A DNA stretch of 64,000 nt from Balanoglossus misakiensis (taxonomy: Eukaryota > Hemichordata): NCBI GenBank assembly GCA_040954595.2, contig CM082595.2, forward strand, positions 4,898,001 through 4,962,000, in the 5' to 3' direction. The notes below the pieces were generated by a model. It ran no database searches. It saw nothing but the letters and a program-made list of their open reading frames with translations, and was not told the origin of the DNA. Shown in pieces: positions 1-12,369 of this stretch. A program made the translations under genes and the position numbers. Position 1 is the first letter of the stretch. Each line of letters opens with the position of its first letter.

Positions 1-2853
1 TGTGTTTGACTGCGTCGTGACGATTGTAACTTTTGTGCGCTCCTGGGGCCGAGTGGTGGCGCCTTCTTCTGCCGAAGTCGACGCAGCATCACTTGGCCCG
101 ACGACGGTCGTTAGAGCTGTCCAGTGATGAGTACTTCTGTCGGTACTGGCTGCTTGTGGTGACGTCATCGTTGACGTTGCTAGTTGAAACAAGAGTGAGG
201 GAAACGGTTAACACCGTGATTGTGATAGTATTCATAAATCCAGGCAAAGATCAACCTCCAAACATTATTTTATATATTCGTCCCAGGGGACAAACGCCGC
301 CTCGGGTGAGCATGCATGGACGCACCGACTGATGCGTGGTTAACGTTCTCGCATTGAATATTGGATATGTTTGTTGTTGTCTATGGTCCCCATTAAGAAT
401 TTCTTCCCAAAAGGAAATGCGAAAATCGGATAATATATCCTGCTACTACTTGTGACCAATCTGCGTATGAACATATCATTCATCTTGACAGGGACGTGTT
501 CTAAATCTCAAGAGTCTGTCGATTGGCCGCCCATTCAAACCAGTCCCCGCCTCAGGGGTAAATAAGCTACCTTTTATATACTGTATACCATTATACACAC
601 GTTTAGTGGAACCACATGCAGAGTGAAACGTCCATTGTCTAAAGCCAAACGTCGAGGAAAGTGTTTGCAAAGCAGGTGACAAAGTGCCCGGCATGCGGCA
701 GCTATGCACTAACTAGTTCACGGAGCCATTAGCTCAGTTGCTTGGTCATGTTTGTAGTCAAAAGAAAGAACTTATTTCTGAGACAGTCGGCCTCCTTCTT
801 TTCATGAAGATCGATTTCTGACAACTTTCGCATATTTGTGTCGACGACAACCACCCCACCCCGACGGAAAATGATGTCTTTTAGCGATTTATAGCCACGG
901 ATGCACGCTATAATGTATGGTTCGGTGTCCGTTTGGAATATTGTCCGTTTCTGAATATTGGCTTTGAGAAAACATGCCTTTCTGCCAAGTCCAATATTTG
1001 CGCATGGTGTCCTGATTTTTGTCCGCGGAACTATGACATTGCAGGTGTTCTCTTCTCAACGCCTAATATTGGTGTATGCGTATAAATTTTCCATGGTGCA
1101 GTTATATTGTTTCGTTGTCTATGCATAGACCCTGGAGGAAGCGTCTGTGGTCTATGCCTCATTTATAACTTATGGTGGAGCAGTTTATACTACCTCCACG
1201 GTCGGTTGATTTTGTTCGCCGACCCATAAGACCAATGCATATTTACTTTCCCCTTGATCAGTCTTAGCATGGAGCTACCAGTACCGCAGTGGCTCCTGGA
1301 CCCGTGGACCATGATCCTCGTAAAACAATTAAAATGACGCAAACTCAAACCGGGCACCACTGAAACGAAACGGTTTGGTAGCGCAAAGAGTCCACTGGTG
1401 GTTTTTGTTGACGAAACCTGTTGGACGTTCTGTGAGGCTTATTCACTGCATGTGTCCACGGTCACTCCACACACCAACCACAGTTTCTAAGCTGCTCCAT
1501 TCACAATACAACAATGCTTTTGGTTCACAAACGGAATGTATGTCTTTTGAACGAGTCCTAGCCTGTGACGTGTATCCGTGCCTCCATTGTGCATAACACG
1601 TTAAGTGCCCCAGTCATGGTCGCGTAGGGCCTACCAGTACCACTATCCAATCTACCTCACCGACCTCCATATACTGTAAACTAACTCACAACAAGGAATA
1701 AGTGGGCAAATATGACGTTTGTACCGCACCACAAACGTGTCCAGTTGTGAAATACATGTAACAATAGCTGGAGTTGGTATATAGGAAGGGAAGGTGTGCG
1801 GGAATCCCTCGGGCTGGGTCGACCCTCGCCCTACTTACCTGCGGTGGTTGCAGCTGTGATCATCTGTTTTTCACACACCACACAAAACATCACAGCCATG
1901 ATACAGACGAGGCGTTTCCTATACTCCATCATCAGTCCCTTCCCTTCCTCGTGTGATTTTAAAACTTCAAGTGTAAAGGGCTAAAAGCCCTGGTGCATTC
2001 CCACCGCGTACCACAGTTCTAAATCCCCGTACCTATTTATATTTCGCTCTCTATTTACATGGTAATTCACTTTTATGGTGCGCTTTGTTAAGTTGATGGG
2101 TCAAGGGCCAAAGTTAGTCTCTCTCTCTCCCTCTATCCATAGGCCTACATGGCGCTTAATTAACGCCAAACACAGTCCCTCTAGTGCATGTAGTAGAAGG
2201 ATTGTTGTCAAAAATAGGCTCGCAGATTTTAACATTTAAATGTAAGATAAAAAACGGGACTTTTCGTAGCAAGATGGCTAGGATACGAGATTAGGTTGTA
2301 GGGGTAATACTAGTCACGGTAACCGTGTACTAGTATTCTTCTGCAAATTTTCAAAAGTAGCCGAACGATGAACATAATATTTTATGTATGCGATATCGCT
2401 TTTATACCCCCTTTCACGGGGAAATACATTTTAAAGGAATGAACACCTTGAAACGACACATTTCATGGTTTATTTGCTTATGGACAATTTTCAGTATAAC
2501 TTTAATATAAAGGAGAGGGTAGATTCTCTATATGCAATCGTGCAGAGGGCGACTGAAACGCCATCAACGGCAACAATACCTGTCCCATTTCAACGCAATA
2601 TGGCGACATATTAATGTAATCGCGCTAATAATAGTCATAATTTATGTAAACAATTACCATCGAACGATTGGCAGATTGCCATTGTTCTGCGATGTCAATA
2701 TGGCCACATTATGTTTGCAATAAAACCCTGGGAATTTGAATAAAATATCTTCGCAGAAGGCATGTCCATTTCCTTGGTGTCAATTGCAGGTCATCTGAGG
2801 TCAAGTGGGCCAATCATAACATTGCCGTGCGTGCGCAGGAGGAGAGGTTCAAC
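1..2853. other. 5' flank with no recognisable gene
   Basis: No open reading frame here resembles a known family, and the short ORFs lack supporting splice signals or domains. It contains a CRE-type palindrome (TGACGTCA, 160-167), a CT-rich run near 2116-2135 and a 32-bp imperfect palindrome at 2306-2337. The last few hundred bases before 2854 presumably hold the ClC-6 promoter and 5' UTR; I see no clear TATA box. Confidence 0.6.
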
Positions 2854-5800
2854 ATGGCGGCGGTGGGGAGGAGGCGTTCCTGTCTGTGTTGCTGTTGTTC
2901 AGCGCCAGACGACAATACAGAAGAAATGGTAGGTTTAGCTGCTCCTGTACTACGATGCGTAATCTCTAGATTATATGTCGACAGATTTGGTGGCCCACTT
3001 TCGTAGAAACACCCCCTGGTACGGGGCATGTCCACGCTCATGCCCGAATCAAGAGACTGGTCAAGGCGATAAAAGGGGGCGTGTCCTGTTCTTCCGTTCT
3101 TTCTGCTCGTACATGTACATTAGTCTTGAGACGGTTTCTCTGCAGTCAGATGCAGACTTAAGAACTTTTGAAGATCTCTGCTGCAAGAAAAATCCAGCTA
3201 GTCTCGCACTTGAGACACACAATTTAAATTAACGTTCATGTTTCTCTGGTGTTGCCAGTCGTTGGGCATTGAGGGCCCTCGACCAGGAAGAAAAGCTTCA
3301 ATACTCCCATGATTGTATTCAGTTCCGCATTTTTGCCCCAATCAGTGATCTCAAACACAGATTCACAGGAATTTACACGTTAGCATTAGCGATTGTGTTT
3401 ATCATAAGCGGGATCATATAATACGAAACGATAACATTATGTGGGAAACAGTTCCCCATCAACCCCTCACGTAAAGACACATCTCATATGTATATTTCGG
3501 ACACTTCCGGGTACTCTGACAAAATTCTACCCGAGCAAACTCGTCGTCAGATCCAAAGTCTGGTGTTTTGCGAGTAAAGAAATTAATATTCCCATGCATA
3601 ATCACCACTTATTTAATAAAAAGCATCTGTCAAATGTTTTAGAGGAACATACGTGTTTCGATATTTATTCACTCACCATCCCAAAATTTCATTTGCATTG
3701 GCAGTGTTGACAAACTTTAGGACAAGGATATAGAAACCTTTGGACTTTGATAAACACTGTATTGTTTGCATACATGTTCCTGTTGTCAACTACAAAAATA
3801 CGACGAAAAAGATTGAAGAAACATTTCATTACATTTATAACCAGTGATATTAAGTACATCATAGTTCACCGTAAGTAACTGATTTTTTCTTTGCTGTCTT
3901 TTTTTTACAGACGGTTCTCGGGGAAAATCACGAGGAACATCATCTACCACGAAAGGACTATGAGGTTTGTCCCTTTTCATGGTTGGTTCAGTCAGAGTAA
4001 CACAGAAAGGTTGTTTAGGTGTGAGTGACACTTCAGGTTAGAAAGAACATACTGATCAGGATAACCTCCCTAGATCATAAATTTGGGGATTTCTCTCATG
4101 GCAAGTTTTCGGCTGTTTTGACTTTCAGAGTTTAGATTACGATGTCTGTCACAATGAAATCCACGCCCAGATGTTGGAAAGCAGGGACAAGAAATCTGCC
4201 AAAACCCTGGAGGCCATGAAATGGATCACAACATTCCTGATTGGAGTATTTACAGGCATGGTAAGCACTGTTCATTAATGGTATACGGTCACCTATGCAA
4301 ATTTAGCTATAGTTACCATGGTAAATTGAGATCTAACCAATCACAGATTTTCAGTGGGTGGCACATGCGAAAAAAAGAGCGCCACCATATGTTCTTTAGA
4401 ACACTCAAATACGCCATTTCAGCTATATATGGCAATATGTAAATTGGAGGTGACCGTATACCTTTAAAGGTGTACGGTCACCTATGCATATTTCACCACT
4501 GTTACCATGGAGAATTCAAATATAGCCAATCAGTGGGGGCACTTATGATCAACGTTGATTGGTCAATACCTTCTGTAGTGTTTTGTTTGATCTTATCTGT
4601 TTTATTGTTTGTCTTTATTTGTGTTTACAGTATTCTGTCGGTTACTGCTTCTTTTCAGATTGCATTTTTCATCGACTACTTTGTGAAGTTGTTGAGCAGG
4701 TTGAAGTTCGACACTGTCGGAAGCTGTATCCTTTGTGGCTTGTGGAGAGAGGAATTTGACATTCGCCTCGCTTTGAACAGAACGGTGTTTCAGTGCCGAG
4801 AGACAAAGATGGAAGATTATAAAAATATGGCCACTGTTTAATATATGACCAATTTAGAATTCTGTGGTGTAGAAATCAGGCGTCTGTCAAGTCACAAGTA
4901 TATGGCCCCTTTGTAGTTTTAAAATATTGATTCTATTCTCCTTGACACACCCTCACAGCTATAGAAAGTTGCAGTATCGGAGGATGCTTGGTGATATCGT
5001 TATTAATATTGCTTGCATTCAATGTAGGCTTTGTATTGATATCCAGTTGTCTTGTGGCTCTGGAGGTGAGTACTTGCCCTTTGACCTCTACATTATCCAG
5101 AAGGATGTCTACATCATCATCTCATGCAGGGTTAAATTTAATTTAGCAGTACATTAATTATTATATAAGGAAGAAATGACAGAATTAAAAAGATACCCCC
5201 AATGATTTTTTTTATTCAAGTCTTGCAAAAGAAAACATTTATACAAGAATTTCTTTTTTTTTTTTTTCCGTAGCCCATAGCTGCAGGATCTGGTATCCCG
5301 GAGATTAAATGCTACTTGAACGGTGTCAAGGTGCCACATGTGGTGAGGCTGAAGACTTTGTTATCCAAGGCAGTGGGGGTACTGTTCAGTGTTGCGGGAG
5401 GGCTGTTTGTCGGGAAAGAAGGTCCCATGATTCATAGCGGTGCCATTGTGGGCGCCGGGATTCCGCAGTTCAAAAGTATTACGTTCAAAAGATGCAAGTG
5501 CAACTTTCCGTACTTCCGAACTGACAGGTAAGATGCTGAGAATACATCTCTGTTCTTGGAATCTTAACCCTTTCGTCACCATGGTTCAGTCCAAACCTAT
5601 TGTTTTCTATGGTAAGATTGGACCTCTAAAGACAGGAGGGGGGGGGGGGTGGGGTGAAAGGGTTAATCCTTATTTCTATACTTTTATACTTTTTATATAG
5701 CACACTACATAATCAATTATCTCAATCATGGGCTTTATAATAAAGCCTACCATAAGACCTGTACACTAATATTCTTCAAAATGAAATTGTTCTTTTGAAT

Positions 5801-8800
5801 TTATGTTTCGTTCATTTTTTTTCAGAGATAAAAGGGATTTTGTATCAGGAGGTGCAGCTGCTGGTGTAGCAGGTAAACTTGCTATTTTATATTTTTCAAA
5901 CTACAGATAAATTTTGACTGAGTTTAATTGGCTGTTACATAGAGAATTACGCTGTGTATTAAATTAAATGTGTGATTATTTGTTTTTTCTTCTACATGAA
6001 GCTGCATTCGGTGCGCCGATAGGTGGAGTTCTGTTCAGTCTGGAGGAGGGCTCCTCGTTTTGGAATCAATCCCTGACATGGAGAACAGTAAGTTTGGCTT
6101 CAATCAAAACCCCCTCCCCCCACCGTGTGCATTTCCTCTTACCATCTGCCCTTCCCCCTCTCCTCTTCCCTCTCCTTGTTTGTTCATTTCTTCCCTTTTT
6201 CTCATGCTCACCTGTTGCTACTGTCCAGGCTAGCGAGCATGTATGTATATAACATAGTGTCAATTTTCTTGGCTCTGCCAAAGATAGAGCTCAGCTGTGC
6301 ACATTGAAATTACAAGGTGTGATAACCTGTAATAACCTGTAGTGTACATGTAAATGGTGTCATGTGAAATAGATTACTATTTTCCTTGTGCCATTAAAAT
6401 TCCAGTTGCCTCTTATTAATTCACTCAAACCTCTACTAAAACACAAACAGTTGTATTGTGCCTTTTTCAATAATTCTTCTCTCAATTTTTCAGTTTTTCT
6501 GTTCCATGTCAGCCACTCTGACACTGAACTTCTTCCTGTCTGGTGTTGAGTACAAACAGTGGGGAGCTTTAGACCAACCAGGTCTGATTGACTTTGGTGT
6601 CTTCAAGGTATACTATGCCGAATTTTTTTCAGTTTTATTCCAGTTATCAAGAATTTGAACACATGCTTTCTTGGCAGATTTAAGATTTCAAGTGGTATAC
6701 ACTTAAGAAAACTGTTCGACTTTTTCCCATAGTTTACTTAGGATAAGCAAATCCATATTTCTCTAAAATGTGATGATATTGCAAATTCAGAATTTCTACC
6801 ATATGTTGTTTTACTGTCGGGAGAAAATTATATTTTATGATATGTTTTCATGATTAAAAATGGAGATAGCGATGATACTTCCCTCTCTGGGAGTTAGTAA
6901 GTAATAGGCAAGTTTTATAGAAGTCATTCAATTTTGACATTAATTTGTTATTGAATTTCTTTGGAAACATTTTCATTCTTCAACTCAGTAAAATGTGGTC
7001 AGTGATGACTCGCCACGACTCAACTCGAATAGACATAACACATGAATGATTCCATCATAAAATTTGTAGAATAACCTAAGGTCAAAAGTGAGTACCTGTG
7101 CCCCTTTAATGGTATGTACTAAAATTATCCTGCAACGTTTCTTTCAGTGTGGAAACAGCGGGGATTGCGACCTGTGGACGATTGTAGATTTGTTGATATT
7201 CATCGCCATGGGTGTGGTCGGAGGTCTACTGGGGGCGCTGTTCAATTCCCTCAACACAACGCTGACCAAGCATCGCTTGAAATACATCAACTCTAGAGGT
7301 AGAGGTGTCAGGTAAGAAGTTGCAGTGAGGTGGGTTTTTTGGTCTGCTATGTCCAGCAATTCTACATAAAAAATATAACTTTTTGTACTGTACTGTACTG
7401 TATATGTACTGTACTGTGCTGTATGTACTGTATTATATTTTAGTGTGTTGCATATAGAGGCTGATAGAGAGATTACCTATGTTACTTATGGATTGATTGG
7501 GAATGTTCTTTTCAGAATCCTTGAAGCCGCTTTTGTTGCCATGGTGACCACTACATTGGCATTTGTTGCGTCAATGACTCTGGGACAGTGTAAAGATATC
7601 ACAGAAGTAAGTCCTACCTCCATCAGTTGAACGATGGCAGCTATTCAAGCTTGAAGCAGTTTTACGAAAAGTGCAAATGTGAAACTTACTTCAGTCTGCT
7701 TTCTTTCTCGAAAGAATCCCTCCCAGATGAATTTGACGAACAGCACCAACGTGACAGCTACAGACGACTCCGTCGACAGTTCCTTGAGAACGTACTTCTG
7801 TGATGGCGACAAGTACAACGACATGGCCACGCTGTTCTTCAACTCGCAGGAGGGCGCCATCAAACAACTCTTCCATCAAGAAGGTGAGAGAAGACACAAA
7901 GTGCTCCCTCTAAGATTTTGTGAGGATGACAAGTTGGATGGCTAGGCTGGAAGAATAAAACAGAAATTTTCAGTTCAATCGTACAACCAGCACATTCATT
8001 CGGCTTTTTTGACCTCAAATATGGAAGTATAATCAGCAATTGCAGGTTTGGTCCGGAGTTAAACGTCCACTATTTGTAACTATTTAGTTTTTTTTGTTTT
8101 ATGTATCAACTACCGATACATGTTTATCGTATTCATATTTCAAACCTGTCCGTAGTGGCCAGTCAAGGGACTTTCCTAAACTGGCCTTTATAGACAGGTA
8201 GCCCTTATAAACAGTCAAGTAATGCACATGTAAATTGCATAGCGACTAACAAAGTGGTCACTATATATAGGTGACCAGACAACTATATAGAGGTGGTCAC
8301 TCACACAGATATGACTGTAAGATCCAACCTTTTCCCCATCTCCGTAGGCACCTTCAGTCTTCCAACGCTCGGTATCTTCTTCATGTTGTTCTACTTCCTG
8401 GCGTGTTGGACCTACGGAATCATGGTTCCCAGCGGTCTCTTCGTTCCCTGTCTTCTTTGTGGAGCTGCTTACGGAAGATTTGTCGGAAATCTTTTGCAGA
8501 CGTAAGATTTGAATTTTTCCCTATTAATATTCATCACAAGGCTAAGAGATTATTTTGTAGAAATACTGCTCATTGCGTGATCACAAGATCTTACAATGAG
8601 CAGAAGATTGGCAATGATTTTTAAATGAGTGCATGGAACCACAATGTAATTTCACTGTCATCGTCATCACTATCCAGTTCAATTTTCAAATCCATGTGCA
8701 AAGTTTACTGTCGCATTCAACAAACAAACAACAGTTTCTCAAACTATGATTGCCTCCGTTCAATTCCAGTTACCTCGGTTACCATCGGATTTATTCTGGT

Positions 8801-11800
8801 ACCTTTGCTCTGATTGGTGCAGCCGCATTTCTTGGTGGTGTTGTGCGAATGACAATCAGTCTTACTGTGATCTTGATTGAGTCGACCAATGAGATCAGCT
8901 ACGGCTTTCCCATCATGGTGACTTTAATGGTAAGTTGTTATTTGAAATTCTTACTCTAGTTTGCAATGTAGAAAATGGCCATTCACTGATTATGATGTAC
9001 CATATTTTACTGACAATTATTTTTGGTGATATATTTTCACCACAGGTAGCCAAGTGGACTGGAGACTTTTTCAATGAGGGCATTTATGATATTCATATTG
9101 AATTGAAAGGTGTTCCGTTACTTGGATGGGAGGCACCTCAGAATATGCACAGGTTAGTTATTTTGTCTTTTATATACAATGTACAGTAAAACTCCAATTA
9201 TCCGAATTGTTTGGTTATCCGAACTGCTGTCATGTCCCCCAAACAGTTCTATTGTTTACAATTGTTATCCGAATAACCGAACTGTTTGCATATCTGAACA
9301 GAATCAATGTCCCCCTGTCAGTTCAGATAATTGGAGTTTTACTGTACTTAACAGTATGGAACTAGACTCTGAGTTAGGTGGTCTGAAAAACGGTTTAGTG
9401 GCTACAGCTAGGAGTATAAAAAAGCCTTTACATGGACCTTTTTGCATGGCTATAACTCATATAGTCTAGTATCTAGCCGTATTTTGGAAGCAAAGCGGAC
9501 AAAATACGGCTGGATACTAGACTATAATTCATACAATCACTTCGCTTCTTATCAACAAGGCTGATGAAAATGGTCAGTACCTTACATATCTTCTGTGCAG
9601 ATCAAACCAATTCCATTGTATGTCAGTAGGTATAACGGAGACATATACATGTACCTGTAGAGAACTTATAGGACAAATTCCAAGCATCTGATTTCTTGTT
9701 TCTGCAGTGTACGAGCCCACGAAGTCATGGATACCAATCTGGTCTACGTGTACCCACACACCCGAGTACAGTCGGTGGTCAGTATTCTCAGAACCACCAG
9801 ACACAATGCGTACCCGGTTGTCACGGAACCGGTGGATAAGTCTTTGGAGAGATCCGTCCGGTCCAACACCCTTGCCAGCCAAAATATACAATTTAAGGTA
9901 ATTTAGCTATTTCAGGGGGGTTTGGAATGATTTATATACAAAATGCTGGTCCCAATTTCTGTTAAGTATTCCGATCCCCGAAACAGGATGACTTTGATAT
10001 ATACATATATTCATGATACATGTAAAACCTATGGAAAATCTCTACAAGGGACCATCTTGTTCTGGAAAATACTAGACAGAAATTATGCCAAACATATCAC
10101 ACATAACTTAAAGAATTAAGCCATTTTATTATGGAAAACCTACAGCGAAATGTGACTTCTTTCAGCCCCCCTCATAACATAAACCATTGTTTTTGGCTGA
10201 GATACCAGCAGAATTGCACATAAGATTATAGTGCTAATAATATATTTCTGTCAAATCTACAGAGAGAGAATACACTGACCAGAGCAGCTGAAGTCAGAAG
10301 ACGCACACTATCCCAAAGTTCAGTTGAACTGAGACGAACAAGCAGCGTCAACTCAAGATCGGGGAGACGACGGGCTGAAGGGGATGACGAAGATGTTGAA
10401 AAACTGCTGGTGGCAGGGTAGGTGACTTTAACCCTTTCACCCCCAGTTCCCTCTTGAGAGGTCCGACCTTACCATAGAAAACAATGGGTTCGGACTGAAC
10501 CATTGTGGTGAAAGGGTTAACACCCAAAAAGACATTAGCGCTGAATACATGGCCAACATTTGAGAGAAATCTGTCTATTTTGGAATTCAAATACACTTTC
10601 TTAACCCAGATTTAACAATGTGCAGTCTATCCAACTTCATTTTTCTGATTGTTAAATCGCAGTCGACCGGAACCGTACAAATCTTACTATCCGGAAGACA
10701 ATCGCCCTCTGGAGGAGGAATACAAACCACTCACATTCCACGGATTGATTCTAAGGTCCCAGCTGGTCACTATGCTGGAAAAGGGGGTGTGCTATCCGGA
10801 GGGTACTGCGGTACGTATTGGTTCAATGTAATTGTGGAATACTGTTCATATCGCACCATATAAGCTCTGGGTCCACAAAAAATTCTGGGTCCACAAAAAA
10901 TACTCATCCAATGTTAAGCCATAGACACTATTTGTTAAAAGTAACGTGTTTAACAGCATAATTTTTTTTAAATGAAGAGAAAATGCTAAAATGCATTTTC
11001 TTTGAAGACGTCACAGGATTATTAATATTTTGTCATGTCTGTGTGATGTACAATTGAATATTGTTGTTCTCCATGTATTTCTGAAAGTGTATATGTACTT
11101 GTCATTATGTTTGTTTGTGGAATGACTGTGGTTTGGGGGATGCATACAGTTAATGTCTGGGAGATATGTCACAACTAACGTTCTTTTCCCGTCTCACAGA
11201 GTTCCTATCAACCACACTTAAGCTACGGACAATTGACCGAAGATTATCCGCGATTCAAAGATATCTATGACTTGGATTTAACCCAGCTTAACCCAAGAAT
11301 GATTATGGTGAGCTTTCATTCACTTCTACACAAGAGAGAAGCTCTTTTAGGTCCCATTGGTATAGGCATATTATACCATGGGACCTTATGGGATCGGTTG
11401 CGTCTGTATGTATGTATGTATGCATGGATGGATGTATGTCCGTCCAGATCAAAAACTTGTTTATAAATTCGTTGCGATTTGACAAAATCACCAGATGTCT
11501 CACAGCTAGAATTTTTAACATCAGACTTGTTTCTTTTCATAGTTGAACCTGACGATTTATTCTATGGTTGCTTTTCAGGATGTCACACCTTACATGAATC
11601 CATGCCCTTATATGATATCTCCTGACACGACAGTTCCACAGGTGTACAATTTATTCAGAACTATGGGTCTGCGACATTTACTGGTCATCAACAGTCTGGG
11701 AGAGGTAGGTAGATCCACTTACAAAAAATGTTCTACTGACTTCTGTAGCATTCTATAGATGTTGATGCTTCTATAGAATTCAATAGAAAAAAGGGTCCAA

Positions 11801-12369
11801 AACTATATAGAAATCTATAGATGGTCATAGAAATTCTATAAACTTCTATAGAATTTCAGTACACTATAGAATTCTATAGATGTCTATAGAATGTTTCTAT
11901 AAGGGGAGAAATAAACACAATACTGTGTTTCATATCTTAGATCCATTTACACATATTATTTCACGGGTATGTCATTGTGATGATCGCTGTGTCACCTGCG
12001 TCGGCCATTTTGATTTTTCAAACCCTCTAGACAACCATGTAGTAAATCACTCCCGATTAAGAACTGCACAGTCAGAATTCATCCACTAACACAATAGAAC
12101 ATAGCACAGGCATTGCTGTATACACACCTAACTCTATAGTATTGTACAGTCTTGCATGCATTATTGCAAGCCTAGAGAGTGTACTGAGGCTAACAAGACT
12201 AACCATGTACCGGGCTGTCTCACAAGTGTTCGGCCATGTCTGTAGTATTGATAATTCAATTTGTGTGTTTGCCCCCTTACGACAGATATTGGGCATGATC
12301 ACCCGACACAACCTGACAGATCACTACCTCAAGGAGAAGCTTCGGTTTCATCGCCATGACAACAGTTGA
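2854..12369 (+). CDS. CLCN6: H+/Cl- exchange transporter 6 (ClC-6), complete 21-exon gene
   Basis: Late-endosomal 2Cl-/H+ antiporter. Coding exons: 2854-2928, 3911-3964, 4129-4260, 4659-4725, 4959-5065, 5274-5527, 5826-5872, 6002-6087, 6494-6607, 7148-7311, 7516-7606, 7715-7883, 8348-8501, 8770-8929, 9046-9152, 9708-9897, 10263-10417, 10663-10810, 11200-11307, 11579-11704, 12286-12369. All phases join, giving 863 aa (human ClC-6, from memory, about 869). An N-terminal Cys cluster (CLCCCC) is followed by SLDYD. Selectivity motifs seen are GSGIP (about 150-154), GKEGP with gating Glu194, the EEG proton glutamate (about 261) and GLFVP (about 483-487). Two C-terminal CBS domains start near 598 and 795 and end in GMITRHNL. 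ClC-6 rather than ClC-7 is supported by [18 protein letters not shown], the CBS linker and TITRHNL-like end. The ATG has an AACATGG context. The least certain junction is the acceptor at 7714. Confidence 0.95.
4279..4463. mobile_element. TTAA-flanked MITE, family B, in CLCN6 intron 3
   Basis: About 185 bp bounded by TTAA at 4275-4278 and 4464-4467. The termini are inverted: the left end reads GGTATACGGTCACC and the right end GGTGACCGTATACC. A TTAA target site is characteristic of piggyBac-type transposases, so this is probably a non-autonomous piggyBac-like element. A second, 3'-truncated copy starts immediately after the shared TTAA and runs to about 4560. Other copies or fragments are at about 42060-42140, 53236-53394 and 56130-56270. 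Confidence 0.8.
4468..4560. mobile_element. Truncated family-B MITE abutting the 4279-4463 copy
   Basis: It starts with AGGTGTACGGTCACC directly after the TTAA at 4464-4467, then follows the family-B left half (GCATATTT, TTACCATGG, CCAATCA) before similarity fades. No matching right terminus follows, so it is a fragment. Confidence 0.6.
5568..5662. mobile_element. TTAA-flanked MITE, family A, in CLCN6 intron 6
   Basis: A 95-bp element between TTAA at 5564-5567 and 5663-5666. The ends are CCCTTTCGTCACC and GGGGTGAAAGGG, an inverted pair starting with CCC next to TTAA as in piggyBac-like elements. Its core contains GGTTCAGTCCAAACC and a poly-G run. Other copies are at 10432-10516, about 53153-53231 and 53399-53482; decayed copies lie near 52076-52165, 46878-46917 and 40690-40860. 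Confidence 0.8.
8140..8319. mobile_element. MITE (CAGTCAAACCTC family), CLCN6 intron 12
   Basis: About 180 bp closely similar to 18745-18932, sharing CCAGTCAAGGGACTTTCC, AACTGGCCTTTAT and repeated ACTATATAGAGGTG-type blocks. It lies just upstream of the exon 13 acceptor (8347). Its left end is decayed; the right end keeps GACTGTA. A Tc1/mariner-like origin is inferred from the TA-flanked CAGT terminus of the better copy. Confidence 0.65.
9184..9344. mobile_element. Pogo/Tigger-like MITE in CLCN6 intron 15
   Basis: A 161-bp element flanked by TA on both sides. The ends are near-perfect inverted repeats: CAGTAAAACTCCAATTATC and GATAATTGGAGTTTTACTG. CCGAAC/GTTCGG-type motifs recur inside. TA target sites and CAGT termini fit the Tc1/mariner/pogo superfamily. 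There is no internal coding capacity. Confidence 0.8.
9461..9525. repeat. 25-bp-arm hairpin in CLCN6 intron 15
   Basis: ATAGTCTAGTATCTAGCCGT begins a 25-base left arm (9461-9485), mirrored by the arm at 9501-9525 around a 15-base loop, with one or two mismatches. It may be a very short MITE or a structured intronic element; no clear target duplication is visible. Confidence 0.6.
10432..10516. mobile_element. TTAA-flanked MITE, family A, in CLCN6 intron 17
   Basis: An 85-bp element between TTAA at 10428-10431 and 10517-10520. The ends are CCCTTTCACC and GGTGAAAGGG. Its core is in the opposite orientation to the 5568 copy. It starts about 11 bases after the exon 17 splice donor. Confidence 0.8.
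11745..11900. repeat. CTATAGA-rich degenerate repeat in CLCN6 intron 20
   Basis: About seven copies of CTATAGA, often within TCTATAGA or CTATAGAATTC, occur in roughly 150 bp, interspersed with AGAAATTCTATA variants. The core CTATAG is self-complementary. The spacing is irregular, so this is not a simple microsatellite. Confidence 0.6.

Noticed and set aside
33-332. 99-codon plus-strand ORF
   Set aside because: It starts from GTG, has no recognisable domain and no splice context.
725-760. tRNA-like A-box (TTAGCTCAGTTGC)
   Set aside because: No B-box, acceptor stem or cloverleaf can be found in the following 80 bases.
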